Source of the DNA: an uncultured Prevotellaceae bacterium
GTDB taxonomy: Bacteria; Bacteroidota; Bacteroidia; Bacteroidales; Bacteroidaceae
DNA: 7,647 bases
NCBI GenBank assembly: GCA_902477365.1
Contig: CABSGW010000122.1
Span: 1 to 7,647 of the forward strand
Direction of reading: 5' to 3'
In this document: positions 6,276 to 7,647 of the stretch, in pieces
How the letters are laid out: every line of letters begins with the position of its first letter
Position numbering within the stretch: position 1 is the stretch's first letter
The notes under the pieces: model-generated
Told to the model about the DNA's origin: nothing
Databases searched by the model: none
The model's input: the letters and a program-made list of their open reading frames with translations, nothing else
Translations under genes and position numbers: made by a program

Positions 6276-6307
6276 CAAAAATAGGGAACTTTTTCCATGC
6301 GAACAAA
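6276..6307 (-). promoter_or_regulatory. Near-consensus Bacteroides promoter for the minus-strand envelope operon
   Basis: On the minus strand TTTG (6307-6304) is followed by exactly 20 bases and then TATTTTTG (6283-6276), matching the -33 TTTG / -7 TAnnTTTG consensus and spacing. Transcription should begin near 6270, about 10 bases before the ATG of the small secreted protein. It is the best promoter in the window and the only clear one seen upstream of the five-gene cluster. Confidence 0.8.
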
Positions 6308-6358
6308 TTTTATTGTGTAAAAAGGCGAGTTTTTTTATCTTTTATGGCTATTTAGTAG

Positions 6359-6377
6359 CTAAGAGGGGGATTCTTAG
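6359..6377. terminator. Weak hairpin after the HsdR_N-like gene
   Basis: CTAAGA (6359-6364) pairs with TCTTAG (6372-6377) around a 7-base loop, 24 bases past the stop codon on the minus strand. The stem is short and no direct T tract follows, so terminator function is doubtful. It lies between this gene and the next promoter, where a transcript end would be expected. Confidence 0.3.
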
Positions 6378-6400
6378 GGGTAGGCACTTGATTATTTAAA

Positions 6401-6853
6401 CTACAGGAGCTCCTTATAGCAGGGAATGTCGGGTAAGAAAAGATAGTTCTGTTGTTCGTAGTCCATGCGGCAGCAGTAATGGGTAATTCCGTTGCTTACA
6501 ATGAGATAGTTTACATGTAATATCTGATTGTAACGGCAAATCTGGTCAAACACTTTTTGATTGATAGTTATATGCGGGGCTTTATATTCTATGATGAGAT
6601 GGGGCGTAAGGTTTCTTCTGTAAAGAACACTGTCGCAACGAAGGTTCATGCCGTTGAGCGCGAGTGTGATCTCGTTGGCTAATAACGACGATGGGTATCC
6701 TTTATGATGGATTAAGAAATGGGTAAAGTGTTGGCGAACCCATTCTTCGGGAGTAAGGGCCACATATCGTTTTCGGAGTGGATCGAAAACGGTTGGTTTG
6801 CCGTTCTTGTTAATCACTTTTATGGGATAGGAAGGAAGGTTTATCTGAAACAT
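6401..6853 (-). CDS. Stand-alone type I restriction HsdR N-terminal-like protein (PD-(D/E)XK fold)
   Basis: The product is 150 residues, starting at the ATG at 6853 (MFQINLP). A TTG six codons upstream is in frame but less likely. It resembles the HSDR_N_2 family: FDPLRKRYVALTPEEWVRQHF at 23-43, then a nuclease-like core with Glu61, Asp74 (RCDSVLY) and Glu89-Tyr-Lys91 (IIEYKAP). VFDQICRYN at 101-109 and a C-terminal hydrophobic strand plus CC pair (YLIVSNGITHYCCRMDYE) follow. The D...ExK metal-binding triad looks intact. No helicase motor, HsdM or HsdS is nearby, so it is not a full restriction enzyme. Small HsdR_N proteins of this length are widespread in Bacteroidota beside housekeeping genes, and their role is unknown. 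It is divergent from AMP nucleosidase with facing promoters. Confidence 0.82.
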   Translation of the reverse strand: MFQINLPSYPIKVINKNGKPTVFDPLRKRYVALTPEEWVRQHFTHFLIHHKGYPSSLLANEITLALNGMNLRCDSVLYRRNLTPHLIIEYKAPHITINQKVFDQICRYNQILHVNYLIVSNGITHYCCRMDYEQQNYLFLPDIPCYKELL

Positions 6854-6858
6854 TTTAC

Positions 6859-6866
6859 TACATTTG
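6859..6866 (+). promoter_or_regulatory. Bacteroides-type -7 element for AMP nucleosidase
   Basis: TACATTTG fits TAnnTTTG and would start transcription near 6873, about 43 bases before the ATG at 6916. No TTG is seen 19-21 bases upstream, where the HsdR_N-like coding start lies, so the -33 half is weak. Confidence 0.5.
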
Positions 6867-6899
6867 CACAAATGGGGCTATATTAATAAAGGATATGTC

Positions 6900-6930
6900 C
6901 AAAGGTAAAGAAAAAATGAAAACAAAACAA
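6900..6930 (-). promoter_or_regulatory. Bacteroides-type promoter for the HsdR_N-like gene
   Basis: On the minus strand TTG (6930-6928) is followed by 20 bases and then TACCTTTG (6907-6900), a full TAnnTTTG match. Transcription would start near 6893, about 40 bases before the ATG at 6853. The element overlaps the start region of the AMP nucleosidase gene on the other strand. Confidence 0.6.
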
Positions 6931-7647
6931 GATATCGTTGGAAATTGGTTGGTACGGTATACGCGTTGCGAACTGGAAAGTTTCGGTTCGTATATATTGC
7001 TGACTAACTTCAATAATTATGTAGATCTGTTCTGTGAGTTGTGCGGAACGTCTGCGGTTGGTTACGATGCGAATATGCGGTGTGCCACAGCGGGCGATGT
7101 GACGATCATAAACTTTGGAATGGGCAGCCCCAACGCTGCGCTGATCATGGATTTGTTGAGTTCTATTTCCCCTAAGGCATGCTTGTTCTTAGGTAAGTGT
7201 GGCGGCATTTCTTCAAAGACTCGTTTGGGAGATTATGTGCTTCCGTTGGCCGGGATTCGCGGTGAGGGTACCAGTAATGATTATTTTCCGCCCGAAATAC
7301 CTGCATTGCCGGCGTTTATGTTACAGCGTGCAGTTTCAACCGCGTTGCGTAACGAGCAGCGTGACTATTGGACGGGAACGGTGTATACCACCAACCGACG
7401 TGTGTGGGAACACGATGAAGATTTTAAAACCTATTTGCGTATGACGCGTGCCATGGCAGTGGATATGGAGACAGCCACGCTTTTTAGTTGCGGTTTTTAT
7501 AACCATATCCCGACCGGTGCTTTGTTGTTGGTTTCGGATAACCCGATGATTCCTGAAGGGGTGAAGACGCAACAGAGTGACAACCAGGTGACTGCGGCTT
7601 ATGCGGCCACTCATGTACAGATGGGATTGGCGGCGTTGCGGTTGATC
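6916..7647 (+). CDS. amn: AMP nucleosidase (3' end outside window)
   Basis: 244 residues are visible, with the frame open to the right edge. The Bacteroidota short form is about 260 residues, so only the last few are missing. The enzyme splits AMP into adenine and ribose 5-phosphate in the cytoplasm and belongs to the nucleoside phosphorylase / nucleosidase fold. Seen in order: FGMGSPNAA at 67-75, LFLGKCGGI at 90-98, RGEGTSNDY at 115-123, TGTVYTTNRR at 153-162, AVDMET at 181-186 (the substrate-binding M-E pair) and LLVSD at 204-208 (catalytic-type Asp208). It is the short form, without the extra N-terminal regulatory domain of E. coli Amn. The ATG at 6916 (MKTKQDIV) is preferred because it fits the usual family start. 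An in-frame ATG at 6895 would add seven lysine-rich residues. It is divergent from the HsdR_N-like gene. Confidence 0.94.
   Translation, partial: MKTKQDIVGNWLVRYTRCELESFGSYILLTNFNNYVDLFCELCGTSAVGYDANMRCATAGDVTIINFGMGSPNAALIMDLLSSISPKACLFLGKCGGISSKTRLGDYVLPLAGIRGEGTSNDYFPPEIPALPAFMLQRAVSTALRNEQRDYWTGTVYTTNRRVWEHDEDFKTYLRMTRAMAVDMETATLFSCGFYNHIPTGALLLVSDNPMIPEGVKTQQSDNQVTAAYAATHVQMGLAALRLI

Noticed and set aside
6401..6853. Part of a type I restriction system or defence island
   Set aside because: No methylase, specificity subunit, helicase motor or other defence gene is present; all neighbours are housekeeping or envelope genes.
7199..7614. Open frames on both strands at the right end
   Set aside because: They are shadows of the AMP nucleosidase gene, whose frame is continuous with all family motifs from 6916 to the window edge.

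Overview
The window looks like chromosomal DNA of a gut Bacteroidota, most likely Bacteroides or a close relative. Three things point there: a TonB-receptor-type outer-membrane barrel, a Bacteroidota-style ECF sigma / membrane anti-sigma / Spy-like triad, and promoters of the Bacteroides type (TAnnTTTG at -7) with no strong Shine-Dalgarno sequences. No rRNA, tRNA, transposase, phage gene or CRISPR array is visible. The genus is inferred from protein style; species cannot be read from this window.

Layout. (1) Positions 1-1604, plus strand: the C-terminal part of an outer-membrane beta-barrel / TonB-dependent-receptor-like protein, cut by the left edge. (2) 1663-2445, plus: MazG nucleotide pyrophosphohydrolase with its own promoter in the 58-base gap. 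(3) 2446-2854: a gene-free, hairpin-rich region between convergent genes. It holds two long near-perfect palindromes, a weaker third hairpin, and a clear intrinsic terminator for the minus-strand genes. (4) 6260 down to 2855, minus: five genes in one direction with small gaps. In transcription order they are a small secreted protein with a sorting-domain-like C-terminus, a YcbB-type L,D-transpeptidase lipoprotein, an ECF sigma factor, a one-TM putative anti-sigma protein and a secreted Spy/CpxP-like helical protein. A near-consensus promoter sits before the first and a terminator after the last. (5) 6853 down to 6401, minus: a stand-alone HsdR N-terminal-like (PD-(D/E)XK) protein. (6) 6916 to the right edge, plus: AMP nucleosidase, lacking only its last few residues.

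How the genes fit together. MazG and AMP nucleosidase are nucleotide-housekeeping enzymes and are not physically linked here. The minus-strand cluster reads as a candidate cell-envelope stress unit: the sigma factor would be held by the membrane protein, the Spy-like protein would act in the periplasm, and the transpeptidase would remodel peptidoglycan. Cotranscription of all five genes is inferred from spacing, one good promoter, one terminator and no TAnnTTTG motif seen just upstream of the sigma gene. The HsdR_N gene and AMP nucleosidase are divergent, and their predicted promoters face each other so that the 5' ends of the two transcripts would overlap.

Most of the window is ordinary chromosome. 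I do not see a convincing new defence or mobile system. The less explained items are the palindrome cluster at 2575-2747, the small sorting-domain-like secreted protein, and the orphan HsdR_N gene.
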